In this document: piece after piece, positions 1-7,909 of the stretch
How the letters are laid out: each line of letters starts with the position of its first letter
How positions within the stretch are numbered: the stretch's first letter is position 1
From: CAYVAP01 sp964343195
GTDB taxonomy: Bacteria > Bacteroidota > Bacteroidia > J057
DNA length: 14,663 nt
Assembly: GCA_964343195.1 (NCBI GenBank)
Contig: CAYFIR010000151.1
Coordinates: 1-14,663 of the forward strand
Direction of reading: 5' to 3'
The notes under the pieces: generated by a model
What the model was told of the DNA's origin: nothing
Seen by the model: only the letters and a program-made list of their open reading frames with translations
Databases searched by the model: none
Position numbers and translations under genes: made by a program

Positions 1-50
1 GAAAACGGAATGGTCAGTAACATGGGAACTTTGAACCGCGAAACTAATGA

Positions 51-617
51 CTAGTTTACCTGTATCTGGAACTGCAGCCAGCGGGATGCATCCCCGGAAG
101 GATTTTTTAATTCTCCTTCCATCTGATTGCTATAAAAAAGGCCATCGCCAGCGGTCAGCTCAATTGGGTTTCTATTCAGTTGGGCTTTCAGATGGCCTTC
201 CAGGATATAAATGAATGAACATCCGCCCATCGGTGACCAGTGGTAGGCCTGCTCCGGGAACATCTCCCGGATGGAGATATCAACTCCGCCTCCAGATATG
301 GATCTGTGGAGCAGAGGGGCTTCTGAAAAGTGGCCCTTCTGTACGGCCTGCGGCCTTTCACTGGCTGGAAGGTGGATATACCCTCCATCCTGTAAGAAGT
401 CAAAGCCTTCAAAGAAGCTTGCGGGTTCAGTACCAAGTGCCGAAATGATGGAAAGCATCACAGGCATGGATGGGACCGTGTGGCCATTCTCAATTTTTGA
501 GATAAGTCCTTTACTGACGCCTGCTTTTTCTGCAATCACCTGTAAAGTAGCGCCCTGTCCTTTTCGGATGGACCTTATTTTTCGGCCGATCTGTAATAAA
601 ATGGGATCGTTAAGCAT
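51..617 (-). CDS. XRE-family transcriptional regulator with C-terminal cupin domain
   Basis: A 188-aa cytoplasmic DNA-binding regulator. Residues about 8-62 form a Cro/C1-type helix-turn-helix; the recognition part reads GVSKGLISKIENG, followed by the usual PSMPVMLSIISAL helix. Residues about 110-185 look like a small beta-barrel cupin (WSPMGGCSFIYILEGHLKA, then ELTAGDGLFYSN). The XRE-cupin architecture is typical of one-component regulators of amino-acid, polyamine or other small-molecule metabolism, where the cupin senses a ligand. The ligand cannot be read from this sequence. The cupin lacks an obvious HxH...E metal triad, so non-metal sensing or a structural role is more likely. The ATG start leaves a short N-terminus before the HTH, as is usual for the family. 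Its upstream region carries a perfect 12-bp palindrome (685-696) that could be an autoregulatory operator. No target operon is evident next to it. Confidence 0.9.
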   Translation of the reverse strand: MLNDPILLQIGRKIRSIRKGQGATLQVIAEKAGVSKGLISKIENGHTVPSMPVMLSIISALGTEPASFFEGFDFLQDGGYIHLPASERPQAVQKGHFSEAPLLHRSISGGGVDISIREMFPEQAYHWSPMGGCSFIYILEGHLKAQLNRNPIELTAGDGLFYSNQMEGELKNPSGDASRWLQFQIQVN

Positions 618-684
618 GGATAGGTGGTGTTATAAATGGGTTTGGTGTGACAAAATAAAATACATTTGTAGAATTTTCACACAC

Positions 685-696
685 TTGCGTACGCAA
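685..696. promoter_or_regulatory. Perfect 12-bp palindrome upstream of the XRE-cupin gene (candidate operator)
   Basis: TTGCGTACGCAA is a perfect dyad centred about 73 bases upstream of the XRE-cupin start codon (617 on the minus strand). XRE regulators bind short dyads as dimers and often control themselves. The assignment is by position and symmetry only. Confidence 0.35.
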
Positions 697-730
697 AAAT
701 CCTAATTCGCCAGATAGGTAACCCAGATTC

Positions 731-752
731 GATCCAATACGAGTATGGGATC
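731..752. other. Small hairpin between the thioredoxin-like and XRE genes
   Basis: GATCC and ATAC arms pair with GTAT and GGATC around a GA loop, with one A/G mismatch in the stem. It lies about 50 bases past the thioredoxin-like stop codon on the minus strand. No U-tract follows on that strand, so it is not a classical intrinsic terminator. It may mark the 3' end of that transcript. Confidence 0.3.
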
Positions 753-799
753 AGTCCTGAATCACATTAACCTTACGAGTAGCAGTAGTAACCCCTAAC

Positions 800-1414
800 C
801 TAACTATCGCGCCATTTTATGCTACATCCCACAGCTTTGGCGGAGGTGGTTTCCACCGCATTGCCAGCCAGCAGGGCATTAACTGCATCCGCAGTGTATG
901 GCACCTTTACAGCAGAGGCATCGCGATAGTTGTCATCAACAGCTCCACGGTAGCGGAGAATCAGCGATCCGTCCTCCATCCGCTCGATGACACGGGTTTC
1001 AGGAGTGCGGGTTGCTCCGTAAACTTTGGTTGTTTCCTGAGTTTCGTCCATGACATACGGGAAAGTATAGGCTTTCTCCTCTGCCCGGAGTCTCATGTTC
1101 TCGAGGTTGTCCTCAGGATAGGCTTCTGGATCATTTGGCTGGATGGCGATAACCTGATATCCGCGAGGGTTAAATTCCTCTGCCAGTTCCATGATGCGCT
1201 GCTCGTACATCTTGGCATAGGGGCAGTGGTTGCAGGTAAATACCACAATAAAGCCCTGGGCCTCAGGATAGTCAGCCATGGAGACCATTTCTCCATCTAC
1301 GTTCTGTAGTTCAAAGTCAGATACTTCTTCTCCAACCTGAAACCCGGTTTGAGCCAGACTTGCATTGCCAAACCCCAGAAGGGTGACAAGGATGAAAATT
1401 ACATGCTTAATCAT
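800..1414 (-). CDS. Secreted thioredoxin-fold protein (AhpC/TSA-redoxin-like, CNHC motif)
   Basis: A 204-aa exported protein of the thioredoxin superfamily. A signal peptide covers about residues 1-21 (hydrophobic core IFILVTLLGFG, cleavage near SLA-QTG). The mature part starts with VGEEVSDFELQNVDG, the usual redoxin entry strand. The motif FTCNHCPYAK has Cys61 and Cys64 at the thioredoxin CxxC position. The cis-Pro segment is probably ATRTPETRVIE, and the protein ends with VGCSIKW carrying Cys197. This CNHCP plus terminal GCSIKW pattern marks a thioredoxin family common in Bacteroidota, where members are annotated as periplasmic or lipoprotein redoxins. It probably reduces or oxidises thiols in the periplasm; the substrate and electron donor are unknown. 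The third Cys near the C-terminus could act as a resolving residue. It is probably monocistronic, between a regulator and an acetyltransferase of unrelated function. Confidence 0.88.
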   Translation of the reverse strand: MIKHVIFILVTLLGFGNASLAQTGFQVGEEVSDFELQNVDGEMVSMADYPEAQGFIVVFTCNHCPYAKMYEQRIMELAEEFNPRGYQVIAIQPNDPEAYPEDNLENMRLRAEEKAYTFPYVMDETQETTKVYGATRTPETRVIERMEDGSLILRYRGAVDDNYRDASAVKVPYTADAVNALLAGNAVETTSAKAVGCSIKWRDS

Positions 1415-1441
1415 AGTGCAATATTGTTTGGGTGTTTGGGC

Positions 1442-1488
1442 ACTAGTATGCTCTCTAAATATAAGGATATTAGCTTCCGGATACTAGT
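1442..1488. repeat. 8-bp inverted repeat upstream of the thioredoxin-like gene
   Basis: ACTAGTAT (1442-1449) and ATACTAGT (1481-1488) are perfect inverted copies separated by 31 bases. They lie 28-74 bases upstream of the thioredoxin-like start. They could be paired regulator half-sites or chance in an AT-rich gap. Confidence 0.25.
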
Positions 1489-1562
1489 TGATAGTTTTAC
1501 TATTCTTCGAATTTGCTTAAAAAGTCTACCAATATGCCACTCAAAGAGGGGCTGGGCTAGCT

Positions 1563-2087
1563 CTAAGCTGAGATCGATTTGACCCATAATATAGTTTGGT
1601 CATTTTCAAGGCTGACAGTAAACTGGTTTTTCTTCAAAACCCGGTTTGAGGCATGGTTATCCATATAGGTTTCGGCAGAAATGGTTTTCAGAGTCTCCTC
1701 CGTTGAAGCCCAGTCTATCAAGGCCTTGAGGCTTTCCGTCGCAAATCCCCGGTTTTGATACCGCTCATCAATAGCATAACCGACCATGATGTCCCCTTGT
1801 TTATCCGGAAATCCATTGAACCCTATGGAACCGATATTTCTGTTTTCTGCGGTCAGAATAATCTCCCAACGTGTGTACCATGCATAGGTTTTGGGATGTG
1901 ACTCGACATTTAGCAGCCAGAAGTCAAGAGACTTTTCCATTTCCTCCGCCATTTCCTGCCCGAGAATGAGGTCTTCATTGACTAGTTGCAGGGCCTGTAA
2001 CAAACAGGTACGGTCCTGCCTTAGCAGGCGCAGATGTCTCAGATCAAGAGCGATCAGGCGAAGCCTTGGAGTAATGATTTGGACCAT
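1563..2087 (-). CDS. GNAT-family N-acetyltransferase (RimJ/RimL-like)
   Basis: A 174-aa cytoplasmic acetyltransferase that transfers acetyl from acetyl-CoA to an amine. It starts with the MVQIITPRLRLIAL strand typical of the RimJ/RimL (Acetyltransf_3) group. The strand NIGSIGFNGFP is followed by GDIMVGYAIDERYQNRGFATES, which contains the acetyl-CoA pyrophosphate-binding turn (Q-N-R-G-F-A). The later segment YMDNHASNRVLKKNQF matches the N-x-x-S-x-R-V-L-x-K-x-x-F motif of this subgroup. Length is normal for the family and no signal peptide is present. Substrate (ribosomal protein N-terminus, antibiotic or metabolite) cannot be told from sequence. It is divergently oriented to the TPR gene across a 146-base spacer. 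Confidence 0.88.
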   Translation of the reverse strand: MVQIITPRLRLIALDLRHLRLLRQDRTCLLQALQLVNEDLILGQEMAEEMEKSLDFWLLNVESHPKTYAWYTRWEIILTAENRNIGSIGFNGFPDKQGDIMVGYAIDERYQNRGFATESLKALIDWASTEETLKTISAETYMDNHASNRVLKKNQFTVSLENDQTILWVKSISA

Positions 2088-2140
2088 TTGGTATACTGAG
2101 CGGAGGAGTAGGAACTAAGAAGGGAGCGATGGGTGAGAAA

Positions 2141-2198
2141 AATTAGACCAAAAAATCGAAATATGGAAATTGTGACTTTTTCAGTCAGGAATTAGACC
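2141..2198. repeat. Two direct copies of AATTAGACC upstream of the TPR gene
   Basis: AATTAGACC occurs at 2141-2149 and 2190-2198, in the spacer between the divergent GNAT and TPR genes. A short dyad TGACT/AGTCA lies between the copies near 2172-2186. The arrangement could be a regulator-binding array, or chance. Confidence 0.25.
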
Positions 2199-2233
2199 GG
2201 GATTTTTGTAAATTATGGATAATCATTACCGTC

Positions 2234-3085
2234 ATGGCCAGCATCTCCAGTATTACCCAGCGATGGGTAGATCGAATTTATCATCGTACGGTTGATATCC
2301 TCCAGTACCTGGATCATGGGCGTGGATATCAGAATTACAGCGAAGGGCTTCAGTTTTTCGAAGAGGGGCGATATGAAGTTGCGTCCATTTTTTTTCGGAG
2401 AGCCGTAGAGGCCGATCCGCGATACCTGAGTGCCTGGATTTTGATGGGAATTTGTTTGCGCCATATGGGGGAGTACGCGACTGCCAGGGACTGTTTTCAC
2501 GAAGCCATCACCCTGGATGCACGTGAACCCCTGGCTTATTATCAGCGGGGACTCAATTCCATGCAGATGGACCTGGCCGAGCTCGCCATTCTGGATTTTT
2601 CCATTACCCTGGAGATAGATGAGGGGCATCTGCCTGCCAGGGCAAATCGGGCCCTTGCCTATGAACAGGTAAACGATCCCGGCAAAGCCCTCGCAGACTG
2701 GGACAGGGTAATCTCTCAGGATAATGCACAGCCAAAATATTATTTGGGACGTGGCAGGGCAAAGGAAATGATGGGGGAACAGGAGGCTGCTCTTTGGGAT
2801 TATGGATCTGCCATTGAACTGGATGCCAAATGGGGTGAGTCCTATCGTCATCGCGGAAAACTGAATTTCCACATGGGGCGGGATGCGCGTGCGCTGGAAG
2901 ACTTTGAGCAAGCACTCGATCTGGGCATCGATGTCCCTGAAGTCAATGGCCTGGGAGCCATTTTGTTGGCCAGAAATGGAGATCGCTTACTGGCGTTAAC
3001 CTGGCTGGAGCGAGCCCGGATTCAAAACTGGAAGCCAGCAAGACAAATAGAAAAGGAACTGGAAGCCCTGAATCTGATTTTATAG
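2234..3085 (+). CDS. Tetratricopeptide-repeat protein
   Basis: A 283-aa protein built almost wholly from TPR helices. Successive repeats of about 34 residues run from about residue 33 to 265; recognisable units include YSEGLQFFEEGRYEVASIFF, AWILMGICLRHMGEYATARD, YYLGRGRAKEMMGEQEAALW and SYRHRGKLNFHMGRDARALE. There is no signal peptide or membrane helix, so it is probably cytoplasmic. TPR solenoids act as protein-protein interaction scaffolds; the partner is unknown. The ATG at 2234 is the first in frame. Another ATG at 2215 is out of frame and opens only a 26-codon reading frame. A terminator-like hairpin follows the stop codon, suggesting a single-gene transcript. Confidence 0.85.
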   Translation: MASISSITQRWVDRIYHRTVDILQYLDHGRGYQNYSEGLQFFEEGRYEVASIFFRRAVEADPRYLSAWILMGICLRHMGEYATARDCFHEAITLDAREPLAYYQRGLNSMQMDLAELAILDFSITLEIDEGHLPARANRALAYEQVNDPGKALADWDRVISQDNAQPKYYLGRGRAKEMMGEQEAALWDYGSAIELDAKWGESYRHRGKLNFHMGRDARALEDFEQALDLGIDVPEVNGLGAILLARNGDRLLALTWLERARIQNWKPARQIEKELEALNLIL

Positions 3086-3120
3086 GGGAAAGCGGGGGAC
3101 AGAAGACATCAGGTATGGAG

Positions 3121-3186
3121 GGTATGGGGAAATGAAGGGTAAGAGGTCCTACATACCTTGATACCTCCATTTCCTTTATACCTTTT
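3121..3186 (+). terminator. Imperfect hairpin with T-run after the TPR gene
   Basis: The left arm GGTATGGGGAAATG (3121-3134) pairs with CATTTCCTTTATACC (3168-3182), with a small bulge. An inner stem GAGGT/ACCTC (3143-3147 and 3163-3167) continues the helix. TTTT follows at 3183-3186. It starts 35 bases past the TPR stop codon, so it plausibly ends that transcript. Confidence 0.5.
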
Positions 3187-3196
3187 ACTGGTTTGT

Positions 3197-3374
3197 ATTT
3201 GTCACCATACTACTAGACATTTTCATTTCCGACCTATGTTTTTTGACAGGTCAAAGATTCCGGTTCATCGGAAATGGACAGGATAACAGGATTGATTATC
3301 AGGGCTTTCTTATCCTGTCTTTCCTGTAATCCTGAAAATCCTGTCTAATTTGTCTAGGAGTATGATTTGTCACC
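3197..3374. mobile_element. Probable MITE-like element with 10-bp flanking direct repeats
   Basis: A perfect direct repeat ATTTGTCACC lies at 3197-3206 and 3365-3374. Immediately inside are inverted ends: ATACTACTAGAC (3207-3218) and GTCTAGGAGTAT (3352-3363), complementary at 11 of 12 positions, plus one extra G at 3364. The 158-bp interior has no reading frame of note but is rich in palindromes: CATTTCCG (3224-3231) with CGGAAATG (3269-3276), GACCT (3231-3235) with AGGTC (3248-3252), and GACAGGATAA (3277-3286) with TTATCCTGTC (3310-3319). Further CCTGTC/ATCCTG units follow to 3345. Short length, terminal inverted repeats, apparent target-site duplication and no coding content fit a non-autonomous miniature element. 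The transposase family that would move it cannot be named from this window. The remainder of this gap (3375-3558) holds the presumed promoter region of the next gene; I see no clear promoter match there. Confidence 0.6.
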
Positions 3375-3558
3375 TTGCTTGATTTGTGAATCCAACTCAG
3401 TTCGAAATCTCAAAAGAAAGGTATATTCGCAGCAATGGATACCAATTTGACCGCCCTTACTGCGCGGCATGGTTTTCCATTAATTTTTGGGTGACAGATC
3501 TGGAAAGCCTCCATCGATCAGGCTATCCGCTGACCCCATGAGTTGGCCAACTTGCGAT

Positions 3559-6500
3559 ATGAACCGAAACCTACTACTACCGCTATTTCTCCTGTTTATC
3601 CTGGTTTCCTGCACCCCTTCGACACGGTTTGAACGACTCAATCCCCGTAGGACAGGAATTGAATTTGTCAATCAGGTAACAGAATCGGATACCCTTCACA
3701 TTCTCAACAATCCTTTCCTCTACCATGGAGGAGGAGTCGGGGTGGGAGATTTTAATGCCGATGGGCTGCCGGATCTGATCTTTACGGGAAATCAGGTTCA
3801 GACCCGTATTTACCAAAACCAGGGTGATTTCCACTTTATGGATATTACCGACAATGCCCTGGGATTGGGAATGGATCAGTGGTACTCAGGAGTAAGCATC
3901 GTGGACATCAACGAGGACGGGCTGCTGGATTTTTACCTGACGGCAGCCAATAGCGATGATTCCCTCAACCGCAAAAATCGCCTCTGGGTAAGTCAGGGGG
4001 TAATAAATGGTGGCCCGCAGGAGGGGCAACCCACTTTCCAGGAAATGGCCGACTCCTATGGAATAGCCGACATGGGCCATGGCATGCAGTCCGCATTTTT
4101 TGACTACGACCTCGATGGGGATCTGGATCTCTATGTGCTCAATAATGATCCGAATGTACCCACGAACCTCTACCTTCCCAGAACCCTGGATGGTTCTTCG
4201 GCGGATAACGATCAACTGTACCAAAATAATGGGGATGGCACTTTCTCCAATGTTACCCTCGAGGCTGGTCTTCGCTACGAAGGACAGGGACTGGGGCTTG
4301 CCATTGGCGACGTGAATGGAGACGGATACCCCGATGTATATGTGTCCAACGATCACCTGTCCAGCGACTTGCTGTTCCTCAACCAGCAGGACGGTACCTT
4401 CCTCGAAAGCTCGTCTGAGTACCTCTCCTACACCTCCCGATACTCCCGTGGGAGTGATCTGGTGGACCTCAATCAGGATGGGATGCTGGATCTGTTTACC
4501 CTAGATGTGCTTCCGCAGGGGCTGGTTCAGCAAAAACAGGTCATCAGCAAGGCAAATTACGTTGTGTATCTGAATGATGCCCGTTTTGGCTATCAGCATC
4601 AGTATCAGCGAAATATGCTCCATCTCAATGGGGGGAAAAGAGGGGATGGGATCGCTCCTTTTCAGGAGGTGGGGCAAATGGCAGGTCTGGAAGCTACCGG
4701 CTGGAGTTGGTCTGCTCTTTTTGCGGACTATGACAACGATGGCGACCAGGATCTGATGGTTACAAATGGGACCCCCCGAGACCTCAACAACCAGGATTTT
4801 CGCAGTTATCAGGAATCGGTCAGGAAACTGATCACATCCAGCTATATGTTACTGGATACGATCCCTCCCGCAAAAACCTCCAATCTGGTCTATGAGCATA
4901 CCAACCCCCTGCAATTTGAAAACCGCACCAAAGAGTGGGGGCTGGAAGTTCCCTCTTACTCCAATGGGGCTTCCTATGTCGATCTGGACGGAGATGGCGA
5001 CCTTGACTACGTCGTCCACAACCTGAACGAGCCTCCCTTTATTTACCGGAACAACAGCCGTGAACTTGATCCCGGAAATACCCACTTTCTGCGAGTGGAA
5101 CTTGAGGGACCAAAGACTAATGCACTGGGTGTGGGGGCCAAAGTCGAGCTTTGGGCGGGAGACTCCTATCAGACCCGCGAGCAGGCGTTGGCTCGGGGCT
5201 ATCTCTCCTCTGTCGACCCTGTCCTTCACTTTGGACTTGGCACTGGTCAGGTGGTAGACTCCCTGAAAATTTCCTGGGCAGATGGGATGGTGTCGATGCT
5301 AAAAGACCTAAGTCCAAATCAAACCCTGAAAATTTCCCATTCAGAGGCAGATGCACCTTCCCCTCGGGCAATGGAAAAGGGGGGAGCGCTCTTTTCAGAA
5401 ATGGGAGAGGGGATGGATTATCAGCATCGGCAGATTGACTACATTGATTTTTACCAGGAGCAGCGCACCCTTTGGCACAAATTTTCCCAGTTTGGACCAG
5501 TCATGGCCCAGGGGGATTTGAATGGGGATGGATTGGCAGATATCCTCGTGGGAGCCACCGATAGCCTGCCTACCCAGGTTTTTCTGCAAACCCGCTCGGC
5601 GAAATTCGTCGATACCCGGATCCCGGGTCTCACGGAATTTCGGAAGAATCCCGAATCTGCACTGGCCATTTTTGACCTGGATGGAGATGGCGATCAGGAT
5701 GTCATGAGCCTTGCAGGAGGATACCTGGAGGTCCTGAATGTACAGTATCGGCACTTTTGGTACGAAAATACAGGCGGAGGCTTTGAACAGCGAGCTTTGC
5801 CGACTCCGGGATTTCCCGCTTCTACTCTACAGGTATCAGACTTTGATCAGGATGGTGATCCTGATGTATTCGTAGGGGCGAGAGTCGCCAGAAATGGCTA
5901 TCCCGAAGCCCCGGCTTCCCATATCCTTCGCAATAATGGTGGAGAATTTTCCTTGCTTGCCGAAGGCGGGTTTAAACTGGGGATGGTGACAGATGCAGTA
6001 TGGACAGACTTTGACCAGGACGGATGGCAGGATGTGTTGGTGCTGCGTGAGTGGGATACTCCGCTGGTTTTGAAAAATGAAGCAGGAGAATCCTTTTTGG
6101 AATATGTACCCGACACCTGGGCCGATAAAAGCGGCTATTGGTCTTCGGTAGCTGCCGTTGACCTGGATGGAGATGGAGATGACGACTATGTACTAGGCAA
6201 CCTGGGCCAAAACCACAGCTTTCCAATAAGCCCGGACCATCCGATGCACCTGTATATCCCCGACCTGGACTTCAATGGCGTAATCGACCCTATCGTTACA
6301 GCTTTTGATCAGGCACCCGATGGCAGTCAAAAGGAATATCCCCTGCATTTTCGGGATGAAATCATCACCCAGGTACCTCCCTACCGAAATTTCTATCCCA
6401 CACATGCCCATTACAGCCAGGCAGTCATTACGGATCTGGTAGATGTAGCTTCCCTTAACGAAGACCAGCAATACAGCCTGAATACTACCTCCAGCTATGT

Positions 6501-6888
6501 TTTGTGGAACGAAGGGGCTGGGGGTGAAGGTGCCGATCGGGTGGTGTGGGAGGAATTACCGATTGAGGCCCAGTTGGCTCCCATTTCGGAAATACTCGTC
6601 AGAGATTTCAACGGCGATGGTCGGCAGGACCTGCTCCTTGCAGGCAATGACCATTCATTTGATGTGGTTACAGGCGACTTCGATGCCAATCGCGGGCTGG
6701 TCCTGATCAACGAAGGCGATAAACAACTTGTTCCCCTTGCAAATAGTGCGAGTGGCATAGGAACAAAGGGGCAGGTTGGTTCCCTGCTGTACGTCAGAGG
6801 AGATACTTCAGGGCTGCTGATCATGGGAATAAATCGGGAAAAAGTCAGAGTTTTTGAACATAATGGGGGGAATTCTCCCGAACAATAA
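3559..6888 (+). CDS. FG-GAP/VCBS-repeat lipoprotein with ASPIC/UnbV domain (CRTAC1-like)
   Basis: A 1109-aa predicted lipoprotein. The in-frame upstream extension begins with TTG, but the ATG at 3559 puts a lipoprotein signal exactly at the N-terminus: MNRNLLLPLFLLFILVSC with lipobox LVSC and Cys18. Calcium-loop motifs of the DxDxDGxxD type start at about residues 64, 116, 182, 251, 303, 390 and 475. An ASPIC/UnbV domain follows (about 509-592; ALGVGAKVELWAGD, then LHFGLG and SLKISWADG). Six more loops start at about 653, 706, 761, 817, 868 and 1016. Known FG-GAP/VCBS repeats fold as beta-propeller blades with Ca2+ in the loops. This protein therefore probably forms two propellers joined by the ASPIC module on the cell surface or in the periplasm. 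Such proteins are abundant in Bacteroidota, often near polymer-uptake genes, but no SusC/SusD pair is here, so the ligand is unknown. It is probably co-transcribed with the small secreted protein 11 bases downstream. Confidence 0.9.
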   Translation: MNRNLLLPLFLLFILVSCTPSTRFERLNPRRTGIEFVNQVTESDTLHILNNPFLYHGGGVGVGDFNADGLPDLIFTGNQVQTRIYQNQGDFHFMDITDNALGLGMDQWYSGVSIVDINEDGLLDFYLTAANSDDSLNRKNRLWVSQGVINGGPQEGQPTFQEMADSYGIADMGHGMQSAFFDYDLDGDLDLYVLNNDPNVPTNLYLPRTLDGSSADNDQLYQNNGDGTFSNVTLEAGLRYEGQGLGLAIGDVNGDGYPDVYVSNDHLSSDLLFLNQQDGTFLESSSEYLSYTSRYSRGSDLVDLNQDGMLDLFTLDVLPQGLVQQKQVISKANYVVYLNDARFGYQHQYQRNMLHLNGGKRGDGIAPFQEVGQMAGLEATGWSWSALFADYDNDGDQDLMVTNGTPRDLNNQDFRSYQESVRKLITSSYMLLDTIPPAKTSNLVYEHTNPLQFENRTKEWGLEVPSYSNGASYVDLDGDGDLDYVVHNLNEPPFIYRNNSRELDPGNTHFLRVELEGPKTNALGVGAKVELWAGDSYQTREQALARGYLSSVDPVLHFGLGTGQVVDSLKISWADGMVSMLKDLSPNQTLKISHSEADAPSPRAMEKGGALFSEMGEGMDYQHRQIDYIDFYQEQRTLWHKFSQFGPVMAQGDLNGDGLADILVGATDSLPTQVFLQTRSAKFVDTRIPGLTEFRKNPESALAIFDLDGDGDQDVMSLAGGYLEVLNVQYRHFWYENTGGGFEQRALPTPGFPASTLQVSDFDQDGDPDVFVGARVARNGYPEAPASHILRNNGGEFSLLAEGGFKLGMVTDAVWTDFDQDGWQDVLVLREWDTPLVLKNEAGESFLEYVPDTWADKSGYWSSVAAVDLDGDGDDDYVLGNLGQNHSFPISPDHPMHLYIPDLDFNGVIDPIVTAFDQAPDGSQKEYPLHFRDEIITQVPPYRNFYPTHAHYSQAVITDLVDVASLNEDQQYSLNTTSSYVLWNEGAGGEGADRVVWEELPIEAQLAPISEILVRDFNGDGRQDLLLAGNDHSFDVVTGDFDANRGLVLINEGDKQLVPLANSASGIGTKGQVGSLLYVRGDTSGLLIMGINREKVRVFEHNGGNSPEQ

Positions 6889-6899
6889 CCTGCGTCTTT

Positions 6900-7445
6900 A
6901 TGAGAAAAGGCCTCTTAACGGCTCTGTTAATCCAGCTACTAGGACTGTTATCCGCGCAGGAGCTGCCGATCCCCTGTCCGGAATTTGAGGTCCAGACAGA
7001 ATACGATTCGACACATAGGCGATATCATTTCTATGAGGTCAAAACAAAGATTGGGAATGCTGACTCCTTGGGCCTAACAGCCAGAGAGGTATTTGCCCTG
7101 ATATGCAGCGATCTCAACTGCGTGGCTCCCATGTCAGAGGGAATGGAAGGACCCCTGATTCCCTGTGAGGAGGTGTTCGTGAAAGTTGGGCCTAGCCTTC
7201 GAAATCCTGTCGTAACGGCAGTCGATACCCTCAATCTGCGATTGACCAATTACAGCCTTCCCGGGCATTTCCTTCATCCGGGGAAGGTCGAGCGGCAGGT
7301 AGTCCAGGAGGATGGCATAATTTGGATCATCACCCAGAGTGAGGGCCATGGCCGCATGCCCCGCACCAATGAGCGGAAGGCAGAGTCAACCTGGAAAAAG
7401 GTTGACGATCTGGTGATTATCCTGGTAGGTCAACAGGGTAGATAA
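6900..7445 (+). CDS. Small secreted protein of unknown function
   Basis: A 181-aa protein I do not recognise. Residues 1-20 form a clear signal peptide (MRKGLLTALLIQLLGLLSAQ) and the mature part starts near ELPIPCPEF. It has four Cys in the mature part (about 26, 69, 74 and 89), which could form two disulfides in the periplasm. The rest is soluble and mixed alpha/beta-like, with no transmembrane helix. The start ATG lies only 11 bases after the stop codon of the FG-GAP lipoprotein, so the two are probably one operon and may act together at the cell envelope. No catalytic motif is visible. Confidence 0.75.
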   Translation: MRKGLLTALLIQLLGLLSAQELPIPCPEFEVQTEYDSTHRRYHFYEVKTKIGNADSLGLTAREVFALICSDLNCVAPMSEGMEGPLIPCEEVFVKVGPSLRNPVVTAVDTLNLRLTNYSLPGHFLHPGKVERQVVQEDGIIWIITQSEGHGRMPRTNERKAESTWKKVDDLVIILVGQQGR

Positions 7446-7909
7446 GAGCCTGGTACGTAGTAAATTAAAATTAAGCAATTGACCATTCGTAATTTGTGTA
7501 AAATGCTCACCAACAGCACTTTTTGCGAATTCCTAATCCAATGCACTAGCCATTAGTTTCGACCTATCAAAAGGGCCTCTGAGAGTCCAGATTTGCCTTA
7601 AACCGACCTGTTTCCTGCGTTGAGTATCACGGTTACTTTCACCGATCCGGATTGAAAATTCGGAAAAAGAAGTGAAAGTCAGTCCGCTTTGCTGGGAGAA
7701 TAAAGACAACTGCGCTGCGAGAACGCTGTGCTGTCAGATCGTTTCCCTGTCAGAAGTCAGACGAAGAAAAGACAGGAATTTCGCAACCTTGTTTTGGCTA
7801 CGCTGGTACCACTCTGGCCTCTGACTTTTTCCCAATCCTCACAGGGGCTTAAAACTGGCTTGACATGGCGGCTATAACTTGGCCGTCATCCAACTTATAG
7901 TTTGCTCTC
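7446..7909. other. Gene-free gap with several inverted repeats, upstream of the PhoD-like gene
   Basis: No reading frame of convincing length or composition is present. A nested stem-loop spans 7485-7530: ATTCGTAA pairs with TTGCGAAT with one wobble, and an inner TGCT pairs with AGCA. It may mark the 3' end of the preceding operon, although no T-run follows. A second dyad, ACTTTCAC (7635-7642) with GTGAAAGT (7672-7679), encloses partial CCG/CGG pairing. A third, AAGTCAGA (7754-7761) with TCTGACTT (7820-7827), is followed by a T-run. The stretch could be a long 5' leader of the phosphatase mRNA or a decayed element. No consensus Bacteroidota promoter is obvious. Confidence 0.4.

Noticed and set aside
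661..668. TACATTTG, matching the Bacteroidota -7 box TAnnTTTG on the plus strand
   Set aside because: Plus-strand transcription from here would run into minus-strand genes, and the possible upstream TTTG is only 16 bases away, short of the usual spacing.
2213..2911. Long minus-strand reading frame of 232 codons
   Set aside because: It is antisense to the TPR gene and lacks any motif; codon shadowing explains it.
3435..3494. Short 19-codon reading frame before the FG-GAP lipoprotein
   Set aside because: It has no recognisable content, and its position is equally explained by chance.
3487..3558. N-terminal extension of the FG-GAP lipoprotein from a TTG codon
   Set aside because: The ATG at 3559 begins a perfect lipoprotein signal peptide; the extension would bury it.
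7863..7881. TTGACA followed by TATAAC before the PhoD-like gene
   Set aside because: The two boxes are only 7 bases apart, far too close for a sigma-70-type promoter, and this phylum uses a different consensus.
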